From: DASQHY01 sp035602605
Lineage (GTDB): Bacteria > Acidobacteriota > Terriglobia > Acidiferrales > UBA7541
Direction: 5' to 3'
Assembly: GCA_035602605.1 (NCBI GenBank)
Contig: DATNLZ010000127.1
Coordinates: forward strand, 1-64,000
DNA length: 64,000 nucleotides
Shown: piece after piece, positions 8,987 to 16,845 of the stretch
How positions within the stretch are numbered: the first letter of the stretch is position 1
Layout of the letters: every line of letters starts with the position of its first letter
Notes under the pieces: generated by a model
The model's input: the letters and a program-made list of their open reading frames with translations, nothing else
What the model was told of the DNA's origin: nothing
Databases searched by the model: none
Position numbers and translations under genes: made by a program

Positions 8987-9928
8987 ATGCTCGAGGGAAT
9001 TCACAACGCGATTCTGATCTACAACCCGACAGCGGGCGGCAGCAGCGCAAAACGCATCCACCGCTTAGAGAATGCCCAGCGTATTTTCGCGAAAAGCGGA
9101 ATCGAGACTGAGTTAAAAGCCACCAGTGCCGCCGGAGACGCCACCCAACTAGCGTCGCGGGCAGTTCGCGATGGTCACGACATGGTAATCGTCTGCGGCG
9201 GCGACGGTACCATGAACGAAGCGGTGAATGGCGTGGCCTCCGAACCAGGAGGACGGGACGTGCCTATGGCACTCCTTCCCTGCGGAACCGCAAACGTCCT
9301 CGCGAAAGAGTTGGGCCTGCCGTGGAACATACCGCGAGCGGCCGAATTGATTTTGGGCGGGACGCCGCGACAGATCGCGCTCGGCCTTGCGGTTCCGCTC
9401 GATAACCAGTGCGCGCAACGCTATTTTATTTGTGTTGCGGGCGCGGGGCCTGACGGAGAAATTGTCTATCGCGTGAAGCCCGAAATCAAAAAACGCGCGG
9501 GAATCATCGCTTATTGGTTTGAAGGGTTCCGCCAGCTGGGTAAGTACACCTTCCCGCGTTTCCGTGCTCACAGTAATGAGCGAGGGCTCGATGCAACGCT
9601 GATCATCGTAGGGCGTACAAAGCATTACGGCGGGCCTTTTCGCATCACCACCCAGGCAGATCTTTTTGAGGATTCTTTCGAGTTGGCCGCACTGACAACC
9701 CAGAGCGCGGCACGGTACCTCAGCTATTTGCCGATGCTGTGGCTGAACAAACTTCGAACCCAGAACGACGTACATTTCTGGAAGGCCGCCTCAATACGGT
9801 GCACCGCGGGTGAAGGAAAAACCATTTACGCGCAAGTGGACGGCGAGTCGCTGTGCCGCCTGCCAGTGGAGTTCCGCATTGTCCCACGAGCGCTGACGCT
9901 GGTTGTCCCGCCAGCCGTGGCGAAGTAA
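8987..9928 (+). CDS. Diacylglycerol/sphingosine kinase-family lipid kinase
   Basis: A 313-residue member of the DAGK catalytic family (YegS/BmrU/DgkB-like). It has the N-terminal strand and loop ILIYNPTAGGSSA, the nucleotide-binding VCGGDGTMNEAVNG motif (GGDGT) near residues 65-80, and LLPCGTANVLAKELGLP (the G-T-x-N-x-x-A motif). The family phosphorylates diacylglycerol or related lipids at the cytoplasmic membrane face with ATP; the substrate cannot be read here. The start is uncertain: ATG 8987 directly precedes the conserved core, GTG 8963 would add 8 residues. Upstream, TATTAT/TACAAT-like -10 sequences near 8930-8942 support transcription starting before 8963. The next gene starts 8 bases after its stop. 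Confidence 0.85.
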   Translation: MLEGIHNAILIYNPTAGGSSAKRIHRLENAQRIFAKSGIETELKATSAAGDATQLASRAVRDGHDMVIVCGGDGTMNEAVNGVASEPGGRDVPMALLPCGTANVLAKELGLPWNIPRAAELILGGTPRQIALGLAVPLDNQCAQRYFICVAGAGPDGEIVYRVKPEIKKRAGIIAYWFEGFRQLGKYTFPRFRAHSNERGLDATLIIVGRTKHYGGPFRITTQADLFEDSFELAALTTQSAARYLSYLPMLWLNKLRTQNDVHFWKAASIRCTAGEGKTIYAQVDGESLCRLPVEFRIVPRALTLVVPPAVAK

Positions 9929-9936
9929 AGGTACAC

Positions 9937-10923
9937 GTGGAACCCTTTACCCATATTCTGGCCTCCTGGGCACTTGCGCGCGCCGGCCTGAAACGGGCGA
10001 CGCCACTGGCCACTCCGATGATCATCACTGCCGGCCTCGCCGCCGATCTCGATTGGGCAGCCTATTGGGCTGGCCCGCAGTCTTTTTTGACTGGCCATCG
10101 AACGTTTTGTCACTCGATGCTTGGCGCGCTGACGATCGCCGTCGTGGTTGCTGGCATATTTTGGTTAATTGGGAGAAGGTATTCGGGTGCCCAGGTTTCA
10201 TTACGCGGTGCCCTGATGGTTTGTATAGTTGGCGCCACATCCCACCTGCTCATCGATTTCAGTAATCCCTGGGGTCTGAAGCTGTTCTGGCCTTTTACCG
10301 GAAAATGGGTAGCCTGGGATTTGTTGGATGAAGTAGATCCATGGGTTCTAGCAATTCTTTTGTCCAGCTTTCTGCTTCCCGGACTGTTTCGTCTGGTCGG
10401 GGAAGAAATCGGTACCCGAAAAAAAAGCGGTGAGGTTACTGCGGCAATCGTCGCGGTTGTCCTTGTGGCTGGCTATATTGGCGGACGAGTGGCTCTACAC
10501 CAGGGCGCCATGGCGATCCTTCAGTCGCGCCTTTACCACCGTGAAGTTCCGAAGGCAGTTGGCGCTTTTCCTCATTCAGGGTCGCCGTTCACTTGGTCCG
10601 GCGTAGTCGAAACAGAAAGCGCCCTTTACGTCGTGGAAGTTTCGACTCTCGGAGGCGCGCCGTTTGATCCCGATGGGGCTAAGGCGCAATACAAGCCCGA
10701 GCCTTCGGCGGCGTTGGAAAGCGCGAGAAACTCGCGCATCGGGGCTGACTTCTTGAAATTTGCACGGTTTCCGAAGGCCACGGTAGAACCTACGGAAACG
10801 GGATATAGGGTTAAATTCAGCGATTTACGTTTTACAGGTTCACGCTCAAGCCGTCTGAACCTAATCGCAGTGATTGATCTTGACCGCCAAGCGAAGGTGC
10901 TACATGAAGAGCTTCTGTTTTGA
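9937..10923 (+). CDS. YdjM-like membrane-bound metal-dependent hydrolase (PF04307 type)
   Basis: A 328-residue membrane protein. The N-terminus EPFTHILASWALARAGL and the motifs AGLAADLDWAAYW, TGHRTFCHSMLGAL and SHLLIDFSNPWG match the YdjM/YbcI family, in which conserved His and Asp residues inside a membrane bundle are thought to bind metal. About four to five hydrophobic segments lie in the first 190 residues; the C-terminal 140 residues are soluble and probably extracytoplasmic. The GTG start at 9937 has AAAGG upstream and lies 8 bases after the lipid-kinase stop, so the two are likely one operon. The biochemical substrate of this family is not known to me. Confidence 0.8.
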   Translation: MEPFTHILASWALARAGLKRATPLATPMIITAGLAADLDWAAYWAGPQSFLTGHRTFCHSMLGALTIAVVVAGIFWLIGRRYSGAQVSLRGALMVCIVGATSHLLIDFSNPWGLKLFWPFTGKWVAWDLLDEVDPWVLAILLSSFLLPGLFRLVGEEIGTRKKSGEVTAAIVAVVLVAGYIGGRVALHQGAMAILQSRLYHREVPKAVGAFPHSGSPFTWSGVVETESALYVVEVSTLGGAPFDPDGAKAQYKPEPSAALESARNSRIGADFLKFARFPKATVEPTETGYRVKFSDLRFTGSRSSRLNLIAVIDLDRQAKVLHEELLF

Positions 10924-10989
10924 AGAGCTCGCCAAAAACCGATCGAACACGCGAGAATGATGTGCCAGGCATCTAAAAACGAGCACTTG

Positions 10990-11595
10990 CTAAACCGGCT
11001 GATTTTCGGCGGGGAAAAATCTGCGCTTGACGACATAGATTACAAGAACCAGCACCACGGCGATCACTGTGACAACTAACTTGTGATCTGCAAGGTAGTG
11101 TTCAGCGGCCCGTCCGTAGCGAATTGCCAGATATCCCTCACCAAAGTAGCGCAGCCCGCGGGCGAGCAGCAGGGCGACTACAAACGTACGGATCGGCACG
11201 CTAAAAACACCCGCCGCGAGAACAAAAAATTTAAAAGGTGTTGGCGGAGGCAGCATCGCAGCTCCAAACACACTCAGGAATTCATTCCGAGCAAGCCATG
11301 CCCTGATTTTGCCGGCATTCCTACCCGCTTTGCGGCGAAAAACCGCTTTCCCGCTCTTGCGCGCGAGATAATAAAGCAGGACGCAGCCGCCTACCGACCC
11401 TAGTGTCGCCATAAGCGCGTAGTACGGCATGCGCGCGGGGTTTTCGATGGAAAAATCGATGACCAACAAATCATTGACTACAGGAAACGTGAGCACTGAC
11501 GAATCGAGAAAAGCAACAATAAATAATCCAATTCCACCGAGGGATGAAACCATGCCCAGCAAGGCTGTGCGGATTTTGGCGAGAGTCATCTTCAT
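10990..11595 (-). CDS. DedA/VTT-domain (SNARE-associated) membrane protein
   Basis: A 201-residue protein with about five hydrophobic segments. The DedA/VTT signature appears as GSVGGCVLLYYLARKSGKAV then FGAAMLPPPTPFKFFVLAAG, including the proline-rich re-entrant loop and the R-x-L-R-Y-F-G-E-G-Y segment (RGLRYFGEGYLAIRYG). The group includes lipid flippases/undecaprenyl-phosphate transporters and proteins required for envelope homeostasis. It lies 11 bases downstream of bioB on the same strand and is probably co-transcribed with it. A TTG codon immediately before the ATG is an alternative start. The exact substrate is unknown. Confidence 0.85.
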   Translation of the reverse strand: MKMTLAKIRTALLGMVSSLGGIGLFIVAFLDSSVLTFPVVNDLLVIDFSIENPARMPYYALMATLGSVGGCVLLYYLARKSGKAVFRRKAGRNAGKIRAWLARNEFLSVFGAAMLPPPTPFKFFVLAAGVFSVPIRTFVVALLLARGLRYFGEGYLAIRYGRAAEHYLADHKLVVTVIAVVLVLVIYVVKRRFFPAENQPV

Positions 11596-11606
11596 CAATT
11601 TTGCGT

Positions 11607-12584
11607 TCAGGACGCACGAGACTCCATCGGCTTTAGACCTAGATCGCGGAGCAACACTTCGTCTTCGCTGGGTGCTGGATTTGGCGTTGTCAAGAGCTTA
11701 TCGCCAACGAAAATTGAATTTGCTCCCGCAAGGAAACACAGAGTCACCGCTTCCGCAGAAAGCTGCTGCCTTCCCGCCGCAAGACGCACCATCGACGCCG
11801 GCATCAAGATGCGCGCAGTAGCGATGGCACGAACCATTTCCGTTGGATTCAGCGCGGGTTGCGACGCGAGCGGCGTGCCCGCAACACGGACAAGCATATT
11901 GATTGGCACACTCTCCGGATGTGGCCGAAGTGATGCAAGCTGCTGCAACAGCGCCACACGATCGCCTACCGACTCCCCCATGCCCAAGATCCCTCCGCAA
12001 CAAACCATGATTCCCGCCTTGCGCACCGCGGCAATCGTGTTTAGACGGTCTTCGTAGTGACGCGTTGTGATAATCGCACCATAAAATTCCGGCGAGGTGT
12101 CCAGATTGTGATTGTACGCGGTGAGCCCTGCCCCTTTAAGCCGTCGCGCCTGCTCTTGGTTGAGCATGCCTAAGGTGCAGCAAACTTCCAGTCCAAGTTC
12201 GGACACGCCCCGAACCATCCGCAGCACAGTTTCGAATTCCAGGCCTTCAGGAGCTTGTCGCCAGGCCGCTCCCATGCAGAAGCGGGTTATGCCGCGCTCG
12301 GCTGCTTGGCGCGCTTGCCCGATCACGTGCTCCGGATCAAGCAAATCCTGGCGTCCCACTCCGGCATCGTAATGCGCGCTCTGCGGACAATAGCCGCAAT
12401 CCTCCGGGCACCCCCCGGTCTTGATGGACAGCAATTGGCACGTCTGGACTTCGTCAGGGCGATGATGGGCGCGGTGGACCTGCTGCGCGTGGAAAATCAG
12501 TTCGGTTAACGCTAGGCCATAGATCTCCGCAACTTCGTTGCGAGTCCAATCATGGCGAGCGGTTGTCATTTGAAGCGTGGACAT
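11607..12584 (-). CDS. bioB: Biotin synthase
   Basis: A 325-residue radical-SAM enzyme that inserts sulphur into dethiobiotin. The [4Fe-4S] cluster motif C-x3-C-x2-C reads GGCPEDCGYCPQSAHY, and the conserved FCMGAAWR, YNHNLDTSPEFY and the C-terminal GANSIFVGDKLLTT motifs are all present. The chosen ATG at 12584 has a GGAG-like site 7 bases upstream; an in-frame extension to 12662 lacks support and would make an unusual N-terminus. No other biotin gene lies in the window, so the pathway must be split. Downstream neighbour: the DedA-like gene, 11 bases away. Confidence 0.96.
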   Translation of the reverse strand: MSTLQMTTARHDWTRNEVAEIYGLALTELIFHAQQVHRAHHRPDEVQTCQLLSIKTGGCPEDCGYCPQSAHYDAGVGRQDLLDPEHVIGQARQAAERGITRFCMGAAWRQAPEGLEFETVLRMVRGVSELGLEVCCTLGMLNQEQARRLKGAGLTAYNHNLDTSPEFYGAIITTRHYEDRLNTIAAVRKAGIMVCCGGILGMGESVGDRVALLQQLASLRPHPESVPINMLVRVAGTPLASQPALNPTEMVRAIATARILMPASMVRLAAGRQQLSAEAVTLCFLAGANSIFVGDKLLTTPNPAPSEDEVLLRDLGLKPMESRAS

Positions 12585-12658
12585 GTGCTCCAGCACTGTG
12601 AATTCCGAGGCCTTCCACGGTGATGATTTCCGGCACGAATCATGCTGCCAAGTCAACG

Positions 12659-12760
12659 TCAAGCTGTTGATGCTATCAGAATCAAGACAGCCATTAACGC
12701 AAAAGTTGCCGCGAAGCCAGAAGTTGTTCGGGGCTCATCGATCGCCGGCAGTTTGACCAT
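12659..12760 (-). CDS. Possible 33-residue single-pass membrane peptide
   Basis: A short frame with ATTGGAG 4 bases before the ATG at 12760. The product has a polar N-terminus (MVKLPAIDEPRTTSG) and one hydrophobic helix (FAATFALMAVLILIAS), ending two residues later. It precedes bioB by 74 bases on the same strand. A ribosome binding site, charged N-terminus and one clean helix are what a small membrane protein would show, but a 34-codon frame of this kind can arise by chance; there is no homologue I recognise. Confidence 0.3.
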   Translation of the reverse strand: MVKLPAIDEPRTTSGFAATFALMAVLILIASTA

Positions 12761-12960
12761 GTCTCCAATGCATGTTATAAACTCGGGGTTTCTGCCGACC
12801 GTGCAGGGCGTCGTGTTCGTGTGTGTCTCGCGGAAGGGAACGTTTCCGGGGAAATTGCGTTGAGAAGGTGCGTGGTGAAGTCGCTTGTAAAGTCTCGCGC
12901 GTGACATAAGCGTCTGACCAATCGTCAATCCGAAATTAAACAGCTCACGGAGGAGTTCTT

Positions 12961-15435
12961 ATGCGCACTTGGCTCGCAACGGCCTGCGCCACAGGATGTC
13001 GAGTTACGAAAAAATGCGCTGCTCTCGCGACCATCGCTCTGGTTGCTGCTAGCGCTGCCCTGGCGCGTGCTACCGAAGAAATCCCCGGCGGCGAGGCCGG
13101 CCTGAAGCTCCCGAATCTTTCGGAGGTTCAGTTTCTCGGCGTCGATGGTCACAAACTGCTGACGATTGGAATTTTGTTTTGTCTATTGGGATTGGTTTTC
13201 GGGCTGGTCATTTACACGCGTCTCAAAAACCTCCCCGTACATCGCGCCATGCGCGAAATCTCTGAGTTGATCTACGAAACCTGCAAAACGTATCTGCTCA
13301 CTCAGGGCAAATTCCTACTGCTACTGTGGCTTTTCATCGCCGTGGTCATCGTCCTTTACTTCGGTGTGTTGGCTCCCGTTCCGGATAAACCAGTCAGTAC
13401 CACTCTTCCTGTCATCCTCCTGTTCAGCCTCATCGGGATGGGCGGCAGTTTTGGCGTGGCTTGGTTCGGAATACGCGTAAACACGTTTGCGAACTCGCGC
13501 ACGGCCTTCGCGAGCCTTCGCGGCAAGCCATATGAGATTTATCACATCCCCCTTGAGGCTGGCATGAGCATCGGCATGATGCTGATCAGCGTCGAGCTGC
13601 TGATGATGTTGATCATTTTGCTTTTTGTTCCTCGCGACTATGCCGGCCCATGCTTCATCGGATTCGCGATCGGCGAATCGCTGGGCGCCGCCGCGCTGCG
13701 CATCGCCGGCGGCATCTTTACAAAGATCGCGGACATCGGCTCAGACCTCATGAAGATTGTCTTCAAAATTAAAGAAGATGACGCTCGCAATCCCGGAGTC
13801 ATCGCGGATTGCACGGGCGACAATGCCGGTGATTCGGTTGGTCCAAGCGCCGACGGCTTTGAAACGTATGGCGTCACCGGTGTCGCGCTGATTACGTTCA
13901 TTCTGCTGGCAGTCAAGGATCCGACGGTGCAGGTGCAATTGCTCGTGTGGATCTTTGTGATGCGCATCATGATGCTGGTTGCCAGCGCAGCCGCATATTT
14001 TATCAACGGCGCCATTGCCAAGGCACGTTACGGCACTGCCGAAGAAATGAATTTCGAGGCGCCGCTCACTTCGCTTGTTTGGATTACTTCGGCGGTTTCC
14101 ATCGCGTTGACCTACGTCATATCTTCGCAGATTATTCCCACCCTAAGCGGCGACACAACGCAGTGGTGGAAACTGGCGACAATCATCTCTTGCGGCACAC
14201 TCGCTGGCGCGGTCATTCCAGAGCTTGTCAAAGTTTTTACTTCTACCGAGTCTCGTCACGTCAAAGAAGTTGTTTCTTCGGCGCGCGAGGGTGGAGCGTC
14301 TCTCGGAATCCTGTCGGGCTTTGTCGCCGGAAATTTTTCCGCCTATTACATTGGCCTCGCGATGGTTGTCCTTATGTCCGCCAGCTACTTAATCGCGTTG
14401 CAGGGCTTGGGCAACTTGATGATCGCCGCACCGGTGTTTGCGTTCGGCCTTGTGGCGTTTGGCTTCCTGGGCATGGGCCCGGTAACTATTGCGGTCGATT
14501 CCTACGGCCCGGTTACCGATAACGCGCAATCCGTCTATGAACTTTCGCTGATCGAGCAAGTCCCGAACATAAGCCAGGAGCTAAAAAGAGATTTCAACAT
14601 TGACGTGCGCTTTGAGCGCGCCAAAGACCTGCTCGAGGCTAACGACGGCGCTGGCAATACCTTCAAGGCCACCGCCAAACCAGTCCTGATTGGGACCGCG
14701 GTGGTCGGCGCCACGACCATGATCTTTTCCATCATCATGGCGCTGACACACGGCCTCGCCGATAATGTTGACAAGCTCTCGCTGCTGCATGCCCCATTCG
14801 TGCTGGGCCTGATCACCGGCGGCGCGATGATTTATTGGTTTACAGGCGCCTCGACGCAAGCCGTGACCACCGGCGCGTATCGCGCGGTCGAGTTTATCAA
14901 GGCCAACATTCGCCTGGAGAGCGCCGAAAAAGCATCTGTCGCCGACAGCAAGAAAGTGGTCGAGATCTGCACGCAATACGCGCAGAAAGGCATGCTCAAC
15001 ATTTTCATCGCGGTATTCTTCGCCACGCTGGCTTTTGCGTTTGTCGAGCCATTCTTTTTCATCGGATACCTGATGTCGATCGCTGTGTTCGGACTGTACC
15101 AGGCAATTTTTATGGCTAACGCCGGCGGCGCGTGGGACAACGCGAAAAAAATTGTCGAAGTTGAGCTTAAACAAAAAGGTACTCCCTTGCATGACGCCAC
15201 AGTCGTGGGTGACACTGTTGGCGACCCCTTCAAAGACACTTCATCGGTAGCTTTGAACCCCGTCATCAAGTTCACGACGCTGTTCGGCCTTCTCGCCGTC
15301 GAGCTCGCTGTTCGACTCACAAGCTCCCAGGGCAGCTACTTGACACACGCTCTCGCGGCAGCCTTTTTCCTCGTATCTTTCGTTTTTGTGTATCGCTCGT
15401 TCTACTCCATGCGGATTGTGCGTCTCGCGGAATAA
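12961..15435 (+). CDS. hppA: Membrane-bound ion-translocating pyrophosphatase, divergent type
   Basis: An 824-residue integral membrane protein with about 16 transmembrane helices and a signal-like N-terminal helix. It couples pyrophosphate hydrolysis to H+ and/or Na+ pumping. The PPi-binding DxxGDNxGD motif is present as DCTGDNAGDSVGPSADGFET, versus the more usual DNVGDNVGD form; the C-terminal NAGGAWDNAKK and DATVVGDTVGDPFKDT motifs are intact. At the site that separates K+-dependent (Ala) from K+-independent (Lys) enzymes this protein has Lys569 in GNTFKATAKP. The overall motif set points to a distinct subfamily, so ion choice should not be assumed. GGAGG lies 5 bases before the ATG. Confidence 0.93.
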   Translation: MRTWLATACATGCRVTKKCAALATIALVAASAALARATEEIPGGEAGLKLPNLSEVQFLGVDGHKLLTIGILFCLLGLVFGLVIYTRLKNLPVHRAMREISELIYETCKTYLLTQGKFLLLLWLFIAVVIVLYFGVLAPVPDKPVSTTLPVILLFSLIGMGGSFGVAWFGIRVNTFANSRTAFASLRGKPYEIYHIPLEAGMSIGMMLISVELLMMLIILLFVPRDYAGPCFIGFAIGESLGAAALRIAGGIFTKIADIGSDLMKIVFKIKEDDARNPGVIADCTGDNAGDSVGPSADGFETYGVTGVALITFILLAVKDPTVQVQLLVWIFVMRIMMLVASAAAYFINGAIAKARYGTAEEMNFEAPLTSLVWITSAVSIALTYVISSQIIPTLSGDTTQWWKLATIISCGTLAGAVIPELVKVFTSTESRHVKEVVSSAREGGASLGILSGFVAGNFSAYYIGLAMVVLMSASYLIALQGLGNLMIAAPVFAFGLVAFGFLGMGPVTIAVDSYGPVTDNAQSVYELSLIEQVPNISQELKRDFNIDVRFERAKDLLEANDGAGNTFKATAKPVLIGTAVVGATTMIFSIIMALTHGLADNVDKLSLLHAPFVLGLITGGAMIYWFTGASTQAVTTGAYRAVEFIKANIRLESAEKASVADSKKVVEICTQYAQKGMLNIFIAVFFATLAFAFVEPFFFIGYLMSIAVFGLYQAIFMANAGGAWDNAKKIVEVELKQKGTPLHDATVVGDTVGDPFKDTSSVALNPVIKFTTLFGLLAVELAVRLTSSQGSYLTHALAAAFFLVSFVFVYRSFYSMRIVRLAE

Positions 15436-15513
15436 TTGGCGCAACCACCAGCGAGGGGCTCGCGGAATGAACACCCGACGGCACGGCGCCGTGTCTCTAT
15501 ACAGGTTCGGGGT

Positions 15514-16761
15514 TTAAATCTTCAGCAAACCTGGAAATTTTGCAGAGTCGTTTGCGAAACCCGGGAAGACGGTCTTCAAATCATTACAGCCGACGTGCCG
15601 CCGGATGACTTCGCCAAGCACCGAGCGAAAGTCCGTAGTAAGTGCGAGGTCACGCCGCTCATAAAGCTGATGTTCGTCAAGACCCGGCCACTTCCCATAT
15701 ACTTTCCCACCCTGGACGCCACCGCCCATCACGAACATGCAGTTGGCGTGGCCGTGGTCGGTTCCGCGATTGCCGTTTTCGTGTGCGGTGCGCCCGAACT
15801 CCGACATCGTGACGAACACAATATTTTCCATCCGATCACCCATATCTTGATGGAACGCCGCAAGTCCCTGCCCTAAGTCGCGCAACAGGTTCGCGAGCTG
15901 CCCCTGCGCGCCGCCTTCATTCACGTGGTTATCCCAGCCGCCGCAATCGACGAACATCACCTCGACACCGATATTCGATTTCAGCAGTTGTCCCACTTGT
16001 TGCAGGCTTTGTCCCAGGCGGCTCTTCGTATACTCCGCCCCATGCTCAGGTTGGAGTTTGCTCGGATTGGCCTTTCGCAACAAATCGATCGCTTCAAACG
16101 TTTCGGTGCCGGTACCACGCAGAGCTTTGTCGACGGTCTGCGCGTAGAGCGCTTCAAACCCGCCCTCGACCATCGCGGATTGCGACACGACCTGAAACTG
16201 CTTTACGTCCGGCAACGCGATTGCCGGAGCCCCGCCGCGCAGCGTCCGTGGCAAATTCGCGCCCATTGCCACTGCGCGGAAGGGCGACGCAGTCGTTTCC
16301 GGCATGGCTTCGAGCGCCCGGTTTAGCCATCCATCCTCAGTCGCCTTAACCCCGGGGGTCCCCGACTCCATAAAATCTTGTGCGTCAAAGTGCGAGCGGG
16401 TGGTATCGGGCGAGCCGGCCGCATGCACAATGGCCAGCTGCTTCTGATGAAACAGCGGCTCCAGTGGAGCCAGGCTCGGATGCAGCCCGAAGAACCCGTC
16501 GAGGTCAATCGCTCCGCCATCCATTCCGCGCTTTGGCTGCGGTATCGCGATAGATGGACGAATCTTGTAATAGTTGGGCTCGCCAAACGGCACGACAATG
16601 TTCAACCCATCGGCCGCGCCGCGTTGAAACAGCACAACAAGCTGTTTCTTGTTCGGCATCGGAGTAGCCGCGATGGCGCGCTGCAAAAATGCTGGGATGG
16701 TGCTCAGTCCCACCATCACAACTCCGCCATTTTTCAGGAAAACACGCCGCGAGACCATCAT
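15514..16761 (-). CDS. DUF1501 protein with Tat-like signal
   Basis: A 415-residue protein of the DUF1501 family (alkaline-phosphatase-like fold, function unestablished). The N-terminus MMVSRRVFLKNGGVVMVGLS carries a twin-arginine signal (S-R-R-x-F-L-K), implying folded export. Family motifs seen: LVVLFQRGAADGLN, SHFDAQDFMESGTPG, and the C-terminal MSEFGRTAHENGNRGTDHGH. The start at 16761 is picked since GGAGGA lies 6 bases ahead. It follows the DUF1800 gene by 84 bases on the same strand; the two families are commonly neighbours, which suggests a joint exported system. Confidence 0.9.
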   Translation of the reverse strand: MMVSRRVFLKNGGVVMVGLSTIPAFLQRAIAATPMPNKKQLVVLFQRGAADGLNIVVPFGEPNYYKIRPSIAIPQPKRGMDGGAIDLDGFFGLHPSLAPLEPLFHQKQLAIVHAAGSPDTTRSHFDAQDFMESGTPGVKATEDGWLNRALEAMPETTASPFRAVAMGANLPRTLRGGAPAIALPDVKQFQVVSQSAMVEGGFEALYAQTVDKALRGTGTETFEAIDLLRKANPSKLQPEHGAEYTKSRLGQSLQQVGQLLKSNIGVEVMFVDCGGWDNHVNEGGAQGQLANLLRDLGQGLAAFHQDMGDRMENIVFVTMSEFGRTAHENGNRGTDHGHANCMFVMGGGVQGGKVYGKWPGLDEHQLYERRDLALTTDFRSVLGEVIRRHVGCNDLKTVFPGFANDSAKFPGLLKI

Positions 16762-16845
16762 AAGCATTCCTCCGTCCGTCACCTACTCGTTTCGATGCCG
16801 CGTTCAAATGGCGAGATGTACTCGTCCGCCTTGCGGCAAAAATCC

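Noticed and set aside
12661..12928. An 89-codon minus-strand reading upstream of bioB
   Set aside because: The first 56 codons have no domain or export pattern and lack a ribosome site; only the last 33 codons look like a possible peptide.
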